This document shows positions 54,997-62,882 of a DNA stretch of 64,000 nucleotides, piece after piece. The DNA comes from Desulfonatronovibrio magnus (GTDB lineage Bacteria; Desulfobacterota; Desulfovibrionia; Desulfovibrionales; Desulfonatronovibrionaceae): positions 86,456 through 150,455 of the forward strand of contig NZ_KN882175.1 in assembly GCF_000934755.1 (NCBI RefSeq). Reading direction: 5' to 3'. The notes beneath the pieces are model-generated. The model ran no database searches, was not told where the DNA came from, and was given only the letters and a program-made list of their open reading frames with translations. The position numbers and the translations under genes are program-made. Within the stretch, counting starts at the first letter, position 1; every line of letters starts with the position of its first letter.

Positions 54997-55356
54997 ATGA
55001 AATACTTTTTCATGCTTTCACTGGCATGTCTGATTTTTTTGACAGGATGTGCAGCTTCCAATTCAGTGATCATGCCTCAGGAAGGTGGAACATATCAGAT
55101 CGTAACTTATGGAAGTTCTGAAAGACAGGCGAATCAGGAGGCCGTTTCTGAAGCTACAAAAGTATGTAATGAGGCTGGCAGGAACATGATCGTCTTAAAC
55201 CATGCTTCTAAGTATGAAGGTGGACTGGCCAAAGGAGATAAAGAGTTGATTCAGTTAGGATCTCAGATTGCAAGTATGCTGGATGGTAAGATTTCTCCGG
55301 TTAACACTTCTTCGCCCAATGACTACAAGGTTGTAATACATTTCAGATGCGAATAA
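54997..55356 (+). CDS. Small lipoprotein
   Basis: 119 aa. A lipoprotein signal peptide (MKYFFMLSLACLIFLTGC) ends in the lipobox LTGC, so the mature protein begins at C18 and is lipid-anchored. The remaining 100 residues have no recognised domain, with an alternating GGTYQIVTYGSSERQANQEAVSEATKVCNEAG stretch as in small outer-membrane lipoproteins. Two more cysteines (VCNEAG and FRCE) could form a disulfide. GGAGG lies 6 nt ahead of ATG 54997. It is a single-gene unit, facing the diguanylate cyclase gene across a terminator. Confidence 0.8.
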   Translation: MKYFFMLSLACLIFLTGCAASNSVIMPQEGGTYQIVTYGSSERQANQEAVSEATKVCNEAGRNMIVLNHASKYEGGLAKGDKELIQLGSQIASMLDGKISPVNTSSPNDYKVVIHFRCE

Positions 55357-55391
55357 AAAATTTTTTACTTAAGCCCTCAGAGGTCTTCACT

Positions 55392-55428
55392 CACATCAAC
55401 TGGCTGTAGAAGTCAGCCAGTTGATGTG
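55392..55428. terminator. Bidirectional hairpin between lipoprotein and cyclase genes
   Basis: 14-bp perfect stem CACATCAACTGGCT (55392-55405) and its complement (55415-55428) with a 9-nt loop. Flanking CACTC and GAGTG could extend it. It lies between two convergent stops and fits a shared terminator, though T runs are short. Confidence 0.65.
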
Positions 55429-55447
55429 AAAAGAGTGAGGGGAACGT

Positions 55448-56731
55448 CTAAGCAAGAACCTGAATCTGATTACGGCCCTGTGCCTTGGCTTCATAAAGCA
55501 TCTTGTCAGAAGCAGTAATCATTTCTTCAAGGCTGTCCTGCAGTACGGGACAAACCCCGATGCTCACTGTAACTTTTATGTCATGCTTATCAAAGTGAAT
55601 AACAGTGCTTTCAATAGAAGAACGAATTTTTTCAAAAACCCTTTTTACGCCCGCGCCGTCCATCCCGGCACATGCAACACAGTACTCCTCGCCCCCAAAT
55701 CTTGCTACCAGATCTGATTCACGAACACAGGACAAAATAGTCCGGCCAACAAAACGAATCACCTCATCTCCCGCGTCATGACCGAACTGATCATTACATT
55801 TCTTGAAGTGATCTATATCCATCATGGCGATAACAAGTCCTTTATTGTCTCTTCTGGCCCTCTCAAACATTTTGTCTGCTATGCCGAAAAAGTACCTGCG
55901 ATTATAAAGTCCGGTTAAAAAATCCTTTTCAGCCATATTTCTGATGGTTTTGATGTACTCTGTGGTTTCAATGTTATGCCTGACACGACAGTACAATTCC
56001 TCGGCAATGAAAGGTTTATGCATATAATCATTAGCTCCGGCCTTGAGAAAATATGCTGAAGTGGTGGCATCACCGACTCCTGAAAGCCCAATAACTGGCA
56101 ATCTGCTTTTGGAATGGCTGCGACGTATCTCTTTAACCAGATCCACACCATTGAGTTTGGGCATGTTGTAATCAGTAATCAACATACTAATGTCAGGTTC
56201 CTGCTTAAGTTTTGCTAATGCATCCTGACCATCTACAGCCTCAAGCACAGTAAAATTCCATACTTCGAGCAAATTCCTGACTATTTTCCGGCTTGTGTTG
56301 GAATCATCCGCCACCAGCACTTTCATGCCCATATTTTTCTGAAGGCGCTTAATGGTTTCCATGACCTGGACAACATTTTCCTGGTTTTCTTTAAGCACAT
56401 AGTCAACAATCTTCTTGGACCACATTCGCTCACGAAGTTTATCAGATAAAGTTGCTGTAAAAACCACAGAAGGTATTTCATACCCGACCACAAGGTCCAC
56501 CACTTCACCATTGGGTGCATCCGGCAAATGCAGATCTAAAAGTGCAGCAAAAAAAGTATGTGCTCTATTTTCAAGAACTTTTGCAGCCTCACGCAGTCCG
56601 GTGCACATGACAGGCTCAATCTTAAGGTGCTCCCTGACAGCATTCTGGAGAATATATGACAGAAAATTGCTGTCCTCGACAATGAGGACCTCTCTGTTTT
56701 TATCATGAAGATCTAACGGGGTAATATTCAT
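55448..56731 (-). CDS. Two-receiver diguanylate cyclase (PleD-like)
   Basis: 427 aa. Two receiver domains come first: VLIVEDSN with AALLDLHLPDAPNG (about residues 10-125), and VLVADDSN with MLITDYNMPKLNG and HKPFIAEEL (about 137-255). The GGDEF domain (about 275-427) has LYNRRYFFGIADKMFERARR, MMDIDHFKKCNDQFG and active site GGEEY, with RESD before it as an I-site. The layout is that of PleD, which dimerises through its receivers. ATG 56731 is preferred, with AGGA six nt upstream. It is the second diguanylate cyclase in this window. Confidence 0.92.
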   Translation of the reverse strand: MNITPLDLHDKNREVLIVEDSNFLSYILQNAVREHLKIEPVMCTGLREAAKVLENRAHTFFAALLDLHLPDAPNGEVVDLVVGYEIPSVVFTATLSDKLRERMWSKKIVDYVLKENQENVVQVMETIKRLQKNMGMKVLVADDSNTSRKIVRNLLEVWNFTVLEAVDGQDALAKLKQEPDISMLITDYNMPKLNGVDLVKEIRRSHSKSRLPVIGLSGVGDATTSAYFLKAGANDYMHKPFIAEELYCRVRHNIETTEYIKTIRNMAEKDFLTGLYNRRYFFGIADKMFERARRDNKGLVIAMMDIDHFKKCNDQFGHDAGDEVIRFVGRTILSCVRESDLVARFGGEEYCVACAGMDGAGVKRVFEKIRSSIESTVIHFDKHDIKVTVSIGVCPVLQDSLEEMITASDKMLYEAKAQGRNQIQVLA

Positions 56732-57187
56732 AATCAATCCTCATTTTTTTATATTGAAAAGTCTTGAAATAAACGGTTATCATAATTTTTTCTTTCTTGA
56801 CAGTTCAGCTTACTGATAAATCATGCCTGGCAGGTATACTTTGTGAATATTTATTTTTTATGAATATCACTGAATCCCTGAATTGTCCATGATTTCATCA
56901 CGCTGCAGCGAAAGTCATGCAGTGCCGCCTGAGAGAGAATGAATCTTTTGCCATCGGGATTCCTGAACTACTTGAAATTTGAGATAAATTTTCCAGCCCA
57001 GCATTTTTTTGCAAAAATTATGCTTCAAGGACAGCATAACTATCTCAAAGAAAACCAGATCGCAATCTTGCAAAGAATCTTGACTTGCATGTAGACTCGA
57101 GATAATCTGAAAAGTTGTAGTAGTATAGTTTCCATCTGGAGAGCCTTTCTTTCCGTGGCCTGGAACTGTTGTTTTTCTTTCCTGAAA
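56732..57187. other. Intergenic region without recognised gene
   Basis: About 450 bp upstream of the divergent cyclase. Frames here are short and lack ribosome sites. No A-E repeat appears until B8. Confidence 0.5.
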
Positions 57188-57195
57188 TGATTTTT

Positions 57196-57376
57196 GTATC
57201 AGGTTAGCGCTTTTAAGGAAAGCAGGGGACAGGCACTCCGGGACCCACTTGATCATCAATTTGTGCTCAAAATGACTCATTTTTGGGACAAGCGGGTCCC
57301 GGAAGAGCCAGTCCCCCTCCGGGCTGTATGCCTCCGGGCAGGAAGCCGTGCCACATGCAAAGCGCTAAACAGATAC
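57196..57376 (+). mobile_element. Family B MITE-like element B8; 8-bp target duplication, no insertion inside
   Basis: 181 bp. Left end GTATCAGGTTAGCGCTT and right end AAGCGCTAAACAGATAC are inverted repeats with three mismatches. TGATTTTT is present at 57188-57195 and again at 57377-57384. It is the reference for the uninterrupted B sequence: gcgCTTTTAAGGAAAGCAGG follows the left end. The body has GGGACAGGCACTCCGGGACC, GGGTCCCGGAAGAGCCAGTC and CCTCCGGGCTGTATGCCTCC. Confidence 0.9.
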
Positions 57377-57576
57377 TGATTTTTTATTTTGGCAGGAATA
57401 TCATGTAATTATGAGGGAAAGTACTTTAATGCTTTAACTGATAGTTGTTTCGATTGGCACAACCAGAAATGAAGAAAACCATTTCGGGATGAAAACTGAT
57501 CTGAATGTGATATTTTTTATTCCTCTTTGTGGTAAGGCACTGAACAAGCAGCAAATTTTTTATCTGGAGAAAAAAA

Positions 57577-58644
57577 ATGAAGAAATTTCACTATGGCATC
57601 ATTTTGTTTTTACTAACCCTTTCATTCCTTTTTTCAGGATGTTCTTCTGATGAAAGCGGGGTAGTGCCTGCAGAACATCAGACCTTTAATTTGTCCATGG
57701 CCACTTTTTGGCCCTCCACAGCCTTTCAGGTGGCTGAAATGCATAATTTATGGATCCAGGAGGTGGAACACAGAACAGACGGACGGGTCAAAATTAATCT
57801 TCATCCTGGCGAAGTGCTTCTTGGCGCAAGAGAAATATACAATGGAGTGGCCAGTGGCGCAGCAGATATTGGGACAACCTGCCCGTCTTACACTCCTGGC
57901 ATGTTCCCAATGATTGAGGCCTTTGAACTGCCAGGGTTTATTAACGCCAATGCAACAGCAGCCTCAGCAGCCATCAATGAAGGTTATAAAACCATTCGCC
58001 AGGAACTGGATCTGGATGAATTTGAAGATGTCAAGGTTTTGTTTCTCTGGGCCACGGGACCAGGTAATATTATGTCCAAAAGACCGGTTAGAACTCTGGA
58101 TGACATGTCAGGCATGGAAATCCGGGCTGTTGGTGGAACAGTGCCTTCAGTTGAAAGCCTGGGAGCAACAACTCACGCCATGCCCATGTCAGAGTCCTAT
58201 CTTGCTCTGGATCAGGGACTGGTTAATGGCATCCTTGCCCCCAACGAAACATTGCGTGCCTTCAGACTGGCTGAGGTAGTTGACTATGTCACCAACACCC
58301 CTTTTCTATACAATGTAGCATTCATCAAAATCATGAATAAAGATACATGGAATTCACTTCCTCAGGACATTCAGAACATTTTCAATGAAATGAATGAGGA
58401 ATTCGTTATTACCTACGCCCAAATGATGGATGAATTTTCACAGAATATCCTCGAACAGGCTGTTAATGAATACGGCATTGAAGTTATTGACCTTTCAGAT
58501 GAAGAACGGGAAAAATGGCTTGCCAGACTGACACCAGTTGTGCAAAACTGGATTGATAGACGCGAACAGCGTGGTCATCCCGCAAGCCTGGTTTATGAAA
58601 TTGCCCGTGATCTTGATATAAGGTTTTCTGAAAAATACCAGTAA
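57577..58644 (+). CDS. dctP: TRAP transporter solute-binding protein (DctP family), lipoprotein type
   Basis: 355 aa. The signal peptide ends in a lipobox-like LFSGC, so the protein is probably lipid-anchored, unlike many free DctP proteins. Family sequence includes WPSTAFQVAEMHNLWIQEVEHRTDGRVKINLHPGEVL, EIYNGVASGAADIGTTCPSYTPG, IMSKRPVRTLDDMSGMEIRAVGG and LDQGLVNGILAPNET, near the substrate-carboxylate site. The ligand is likely an organic acid. A GGAG lies ahead of ATG 57577. dctQ and dctM genes follow. A terminator-like hairpin separates it from them, which fits higher expression of the binding protein. Confidence 0.92.
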   Translation: MKKFHYGIILFLLTLSFLFSGCSSDESGVVPAEHQTFNLSMATFWPSTAFQVAEMHNLWIQEVEHRTDGRVKINLHPGEVLLGAREIYNGVASGAADIGTTCPSYTPGMFPMIEAFELPGFINANATAASAAINEGYKTIRQELDLDEFEDVKVLFLWATGPGNIMSKRPVRTLDDMSGMEIRAVGGTVPSVESLGATTHAMPMSESYLALDQGLVNGILAPNETLRAFRLAEVVDYVTNTPFLYNVAFIKIMNKDTWNSLPQDIQNIFNEMNEEFVITYAQMMDEFSQNILEQAVNEYGIEVIDLSDEEREKWLARLTPVVQNWIDRREQRGHPASLVYEIARDLDIRFSEKYQ

Positions 58645-58698
58645 TCTGGAAATACAGCTACTTAACTGCTCAAAGCCCTTTTGCGCTGAAAAGATTTC

Positions 58699-58735
58699 TT
58701 CCCCGGATCTGTCGGGTCACCGATGATCCGGGGAA
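58699..58735 (+). terminator. Hairpin between dctP and dctQ
   Basis: Perfect 11-bp stem TTCCCCGGATC (58699-58709) with GATCCGGGGAA (58725-58735), a 15-nt loop and a T-rich tail (TTCTTTT). It is strong enough for partial termination after dctP. Confidence 0.72.
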
Positions 58736-58780
58736 TTCTTTTGCAAAGTGAAATCTCTATCAGCCCACAGCACCGCACCC

Positions 58781-59272
58781 ATGAACAGATTGGAAAAAAT
58801 TATATATACTCTGGCCAAAAAAAGTTCCCAGTTTGCCCAGGCAGCCCTGGTCCTGGTTATGCTGGTAATTGTAGCCAATATTTTAATGCGTGCATGGTGG
58901 AAACCCTTACCGGGAAGCTACGAACTTGTAGAAATTCTTGGAGCCGTCATTCTATCCATGGGTGCTGCATACTGTGCGGTTACAAGGGGGCATGTTACTG
59001 TCAGCCTGCTTGTGGACAGGCTGTCCAAAAGAAAACAGGCTGTTGTAGATCTATTAACAGGCACAGTGTCATTTATATTTATTTCCATCATCAGCTGGGG
59101 CATGATCAAATACGGAAAAATGGTTTTTTCCCGTGGACTTGAAACCGCGTCATTGTCCATCCCTCTCTATCCCTTTTATTTTCTTTTAGCTGCAGGGCTT
59201 GTTATGCTTGCCCTTACTGCCATGCTGGAAGTTTTCAAAGCGTTGAACATTCTCATCAGATCAAAGGAATAA
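58781..59272 (+). CDS. dctQ: TRAP transporter small permease (DctQ family)
   Basis: 163 aa with four helices. Family blocks are AQAALVLVMLVIVANILMRAWW, GSYELVEILGAVILSMGAAYCAVTRGHVTVSLLVDRLSKR and a last helix FYFLLAAGLVMLALTAMLE. It pairs with DctM to form the membrane part of the Na+-driven importer. ATG 58781 is chosen; a GTG at 58748 in frame also lacks a ribosome site. Its stop is 4 nt ahead of the dctM start. Confidence 0.88.
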   Translation: MNRLEKIIYTLAKKSSQFAQAALVLVMLVIVANILMRAWWKPLPGSYELVEILGAVILSMGAAYCAVTRGHVTVSLLVDRLSKRKQAVVDLLTGTVSFIFISIISWGMIKYGKMVFSRGLETASLSIPLYPFYFLLAAGLVMLALTAMLEVFKALNILIRSKE

Positions 59273-59276
59273 AAGA

Positions 59277-60584
59277 GTGACCCCGATTCAAGTTGGAATC
59301 CTGGCCATAGTCCTGGTATTCATCCTTATTGCCGCTCGGATGCCGGTAGCTTACGTCATGCTCATCGTGGGCTTAGCCGGATATGCGCATGTGATTTCAC
59401 CTGCTGCTGCCCTGTCCATAGCTGCCTCATCCATTTACAACACTTTCGCTTCATACTCCCTGATTGTTGTACCTCTTTTTGTCTGGATGGGTTATATTGC
59501 TTATCACGCAGGAATAAGCAGGCGTATCTATGATGCGGCATATAAAGTTATTGGCAGCTTGCCCGGAGGCCTGGCACTGGCCACTATTGGAGCCAGCACG
59601 GCCTTTGGAGCCATCTGCGGGTCTACAACTGCCACCGCTGCCACCATGAGTGCTGTAGCTGTTCCGGAAATGAAGCGCTATAAGTATGCCAGATCTCTCG
59701 CTACTTCTGTTGTGGCATCTTCTGCAATCCTCGGAGTCATGATTCCGCCAAGTGTAATATTTATTCTGTACGGCATTGCAACCGGAGAATCCATTGCAAG
59801 ACTGTTTCTCGCTGGAATATTGCCCGGAATTCTGCTCATGTCTCTTTTCATGCTGGTTACCTACATCATGGTCAGACGCAATCCATCTCTCGCACCTGGA
59901 GGGCCCAAGGTCAAAATAAAGGAAAAAGTAAAAGCTGTTTTGAGGGGAGGCGTTGAGGTGGTGATAATTTTCCTGGCGGTTATCGGAGGGGTGTTTTCGG
60001 GTTACTTTACTCCCACAGAAGCTGGTGCTGTAGGTGCAGCAGCAACACTTGGGGTTGCTGTAGTCAGAAGACAATTGACATGGAGAGGTTTCCTGGATTC
60101 ACTGCGAGACTCTATCCGTATTTCAGCCATGATTATGTTTCTTGTGGCAGCTGCAACAATATTCGGCAGATTCCTCGCTGTCACCAACATTCCCATGACC
60201 ATGGCTGTCTGGGCCTCGGAACTTCCAATTCATCCAATCCTTGTCCTTGCCGTAATACTTGGCATTTATTTGATACTAGGCTGCTTTATTGACGCCCTGG
60301 CCCTGATCCTTCTAACTATTCCCATTTTCTATCCCGTTGCTGTTCAGCTTGGTTTTGATCCGGTCTGGTTTGGCGTCATTATTGTTCTTGTGGTGGGAAT
60401 GGGAGTAATCACACCTCCTGTTGGGGCAAATGTCTATGTTGTTGCCGGTATTGTTCATGATACACCTGTCACAACAATATTTCGGGGATCATGGCCTTAC
60501 CTCTTGACCATTTTAGTCTGTATTGCCATCCTGACCGCATTCCCGCAGATAGCTCTTTTTCTGCCGGGATTTTTCAGTGGATGA
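59277..60584 (+). CDS. dctM: TRAP transporter large permease (DctM family)
   Basis: 435 aa, about twelve helices, the transport subunit. Characteristic runs are AARMPVAYVMLIVGLAGYAH, YSLIVVPLFVWMGYIAYHAG, the FGAICGSTTATAATMSAVAVPEM motif (residues about 110-130), VVASSAILGVMIPPSVIFILYGIATGESIARLFLAGILPG and GVITPPVGANVYVVAGI. The paired hairpins with ITPPVG and MIPPSV carry the sodium and substrate sites in the family. Start is GTG 59277. The gene ends ahead of B9. Confidence 0.93.
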   Translation: MTPIQVGILAIVLVFILIAARMPVAYVMLIVGLAGYAHVISPAAALSIAASSIYNTFASYSLIVVPLFVWMGYIAYHAGISRRIYDAAYKVIGSLPGGLALATIGASTAFGAICGSTTATAATMSAVAVPEMKRYKYARSLATSVVASSAILGVMIPPSVIFILYGIATGESIARLFLAGILPGILLMSLFMLVTYIMVRRNPSLAPGGPKVKIKEKVKAVLRGGVEVVIIFLAVIGGVFSGYFTPTEAGAVGAAATLGVAVVRRQLTWRGFLDSLRDSIRISAMIMFLVAAATIFGRFLAVTNIPMTMAVWASELPIHPILVLAVILGIYLILGCFIDALALILLTIPIFYPVAVQLGFDPVWFGVIIVLVVGMGVITPPVGANVYVVAGIVHDTPVTTIFRGSWPYLLTILVCIAILTAFPQIALFLPGFFSG

Positions 60585-60620
60585 TGCTGTAGCGCCATCC
60601 AGACCCAACTCCGAAAAAAA

Positions 60621-60770
60621 GTAATAGCTTAGTTCTTTTAAGGTAATCAGGGGAACAAACGCTTTAGGACCCGCTTGAGCAATAAGCAATGTTTTCTACG
60701 TGTTATTTATGATGCAAGTGGGTTCAGGAAAAAGCAGCCCCTTGCCACACCCCAGGATCTGAATTATTAC
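60621..60770 (+). mobile_element. Family B element B9 (decayed)
   Basis: Left end GTAATAGCTTAGTT, body GGGGAACAAACGCTTTAGGACCC, right end GGATCTGAATTATTAC. Flanking 8-mers do not match. It ends 30 bp before the next gene's start. Confidence 0.65.
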
Positions 60771-60799
60771 TGGAATACTAATCAAAATGGAGGTCGATT

Positions 60800-61240
60800 A
60801 TGGAAAAAATATGGGTACTTGCGGCTGACAATGGCCGCGCGAGATTATTTGAGACCACAAAAAGAACAGTGCTTGAAAATGAAATACAGTCTCTCGTCAA
60901 TCCGGCAGCAAGACAATCAGTCAATGAAATTGTTGAAGACCGCCCTGGAAGGAGCCCACACCCATCTGACGGTGAAAAGCGGGTAGCCTACACCCCAACC
61001 TCTGATCCTAAAAAGCATGAAATTCAGCAGTTTGCCCGCTCTCTTGCTGAAACCCTGAATAATGGGGCCAGAGACAACAAGTTTCAAAAGCTGTATATTC
61101 TGGCTCCTCCTTCTTTTCTTGGCATGCTCAGGTCTGAACTAAGCAATGCAACTCAGAAAAAGATAGCAGGGGAAATTGATAAAAATCTGGCGCAGCTGAA
61201 AATGGAGGAAGTCAGGAAACATCTGCCTGAATACATGTAG
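60800..61240 (+). CDS. Host-attachment family protein (PF10116)
   Basis: 146 aa. PF10116 proteins were first described as required for attachment to host cells in an Agrobacterium relative and are related to the release-factor-like baeRF fold. The family opening is KIWVLAADNGRARLFE. The C-terminal half has FARSLAETLNNGARDNKFQKLYILAPPSFLGMLRSELSNATQKKIAGEIDKNLAQL, the typical conserved block. GGAGG lies 8 nt ahead of ATG 60800. No host interaction is implied here. It is a monocistronic gene. Confidence 0.87.
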   Translation: MEKIWVLAADNGRARLFETTKRTVLENEIQSLVNPAARQSVNEIVEDRPGRSPHPSDGEKRVAYTPTSDPKKHEIQQFARSLAETLNNGARDNKFQKLYILAPPSFLGMLRSELSNATQKKIAGEIDKNLAQLKMEEVRKHLPEYM

Positions 61241-61326
61241 ACAGCTTAGTCAGGAGGCTCTTATTGATCAAGCAAAGGGCAGGCATCAGGTATCTGCCTG
61301 CATAGCATTACTTGCAGGTGCACTAA

Positions 61327-61412
61327 AAGCCTGCCCTCTGCCCCCTGATCTCTAACCCCTGACTTCTGCCCCCCTGACCTCTGATCTCTGACCTCTGCCC
61401 TCTGCCCTCTGA
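61327..61412 (+). repeat. Heptamer tandem array (CTCTGCC / CTCTGAC type), left part
   Basis: Repeated units CTCTGCC, CTCTGAC, TTCTGCC and CTGATCT in a row. It stops at gaCTT, where A11 begins. The right part of the array follows A12. Confidence 0.8.
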
Positions 61413-61415
61413 CTT

Positions 61416-61714
61416 CTAAGTAACTACATTTTTATGTCAATCATTTCAAGCTGTTATGGTTTTCAGTTTTTTACGATTTTTCTTTAAGATTCACTTACAA
61501 TTACCAGAAAAGTCCCGTAAAAGATGGGAACTTTGCGCTTGGCACAGGGACTGTCCCTCGCTATGTAAATTTTTTCATTAAAACCGATTTTTGCCAAAAA
61601 CCAATGCAGTATCAAACTTTTTAACGTTTCCTTGCGGGGACTGTCCCAATGTCCATAGAGGAGACTCATTTTCAGTTACTCGCAGGTTCGGTCCCGGGCC
61701 AGCCGGATGAGGAG
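61416..61714 (+). repeat. Family A repeat, copy A11
   Basis: CTT at 61413-61415 and 61715-61717, the first inside the heptamer array. It carries the same private changes as A9 and a short form of the right half (CCATAGAGGAGACTC). Confidence 0.84.
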
Positions 61715-61717
61715 CTT

Positions 61718-62051
61718 ACAAGTAACTATAGTCGTTTTTGTAATAAAATCAGACGGTTATAATTTTCACAATTTTTATAATTTTTACATATGATTGATTC
61801 TCAATTTCCTGAAAAGTTCCTTCAAAGATGGGAACTTTGCGCCTGGCACAGCTTCCTGCCCGGAGGCTTACAGCCCGGAGGGGGACTGTCCCTCGCTGTG
61901 TATATTTTTTCATCAAAGCAAATTTCTTACAGGAACCAATGCAGCATCAATCTTTTTTATAGTACCTCGCGGGGACTGTCCCAATTTTCAGAAAAGTGAC
62001 AGTATCCTAAAGTTACTCACAAGTTCGGTCCCGGGCCGCCCGGGTGAGGAG
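61718..62051 (+). repeat. Family A repeat, copy A12
   Basis: 334 bp, one visible base different from A8 located 23.6 kb away. CTT 62052-62054 on the right is followed by CTGACTTCTGATCTCTGCCC, i.e. the heptamer array again. It is the youngest-looking insertion in the window. Confidence 0.88.
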
Positions 62052-62082
62052 CTTCTGACTTCTGATCTCTGCCCTCTGCTCA
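62052..62082 (+). repeat. Heptamer tandem array, right part
   Basis: Continuation of the CTCTGCC/TTCTGAC array interrupted by the A11-A12 pair. It joins seamlessly to the left part if the pair and one CTT-bounded junction are removed. Confidence 0.75.
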
Positions 62083-62129
62083 AACCCTATTCAAGATTTT
62101 AACCTTCTGATGCTGCCACAAACAGGGCA

Positions 62130-62882
62130 TTATCTGGGCACAATAAGGATTTGTCCTGCATGTTCAATAATATCAACACTTACGCCATAAACGTGCTCCA
62201 CCATAGCAGGGTTAACCTCGCATCTCCAGCCATGATGGAAAACCTTACCTTCTTTAAGAAAAAGAAACTTGTCCGTAAATCTGAATGCCATATTCAAGTC
62301 ATGCATAGTCATCACCGCAGCAATCTCATGCTCCTTCACCACATGGCCTATGGTGCGCATGATTTCCATCTGATTTTTCAAATCCAGACTGCTTGTAGGC
62401 TCATCTAACAGAATAACAGTAGGCTCCTGGACCAGAGCCCTGGCAATGCAGACTTTTTGCAGCTCACCCCCGCTCATTTCATCAATGTGACGCAAGGCCA
62501 GGTGTTGAAGCCCCATATGCCTGACAGCAGAGTCCACAATTTTCAAATCATTTTCACTTATTTTCCATTTAAGATAAGGCTTTCTGCCCAAAAGAATGGC
62601 ATCAAAGGCAGTCATCCTTCCTGCTTCACTTTTCTGTGCTACATAACCGAGCCTTCTCGCTATCTCAGCCGAACTCATTCGAAAAACATCTGCATCCTCA
62701 ACCATGACAGCTCCTTTGCCTGGCTTTAAGATACGGTTGACGCATTTCAAAAGTGTTGTTTTACCTACACCGTTGGGTCCTAATATGGTAAGAATTTCGC
62801 CTGGTGCTACGCTAAAATCCAAATTTTCAAGCACAAGACTTTTATTATAGCCGATGCACAGATCTCTAACAGAAAGAATCAC
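62130..62882 (-). CDS. Iron/cobalamin-type ABC importer ATPase (FecE/BtuD family)
   Basis: 250 aa. Walker A is GPNGVGKTT (about residues 36-44), the Q-loop LGYVAQKS, the signature MSGGELQKVCIARALVQEP, Walker B VILLDEPTSSLD and the switch histidine in MTMHDLNMA. It drives uptake of a siderophore, heme or corrinoid together with the FecCD permease, whose frame overlaps its start by 4 nt. The substrate-binding protein is not in the window. A11-A12 and the heptamer array lie after its stop. Confidence 0.92.
   Translation of the reverse strand: MILSVRDLCIGYNKSLVLENLDFSVAPGEILTILGPNGVGKTTLLKCVNRILKPGKGAVMVEDADVFRMSSAEIARRLGYVAQKSEAGRMTAFDAILLGRKPYLKWKISENDLKIVDSAVRHMGLQHLALRHIDEMSGGELQKVCIARALVQEPTVILLDEPTSSLDLKNQMEIMRTIGHVVKEHEIAAVMTMHDLNMAFRFTDKFLFLKEGKVFHHGWRCEVNPAMVEHVYGVSVDIIEHAGQILIVPR

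Noticed and set aside
57577-60584. Sigma-54 promoter ahead of the TRAP genes
   Set aside because: A TTGGCACAACC sequence is present, but the GC part of a -24/-12 promoter is not at the required distance.
38194-61999. A 69-residue frame found twice (38194-38403 and 61790-61999)
   Set aside because: It lies wholly in A8 and A12, lacks a ribosome site, and recurs only because the repeat is almost identical.
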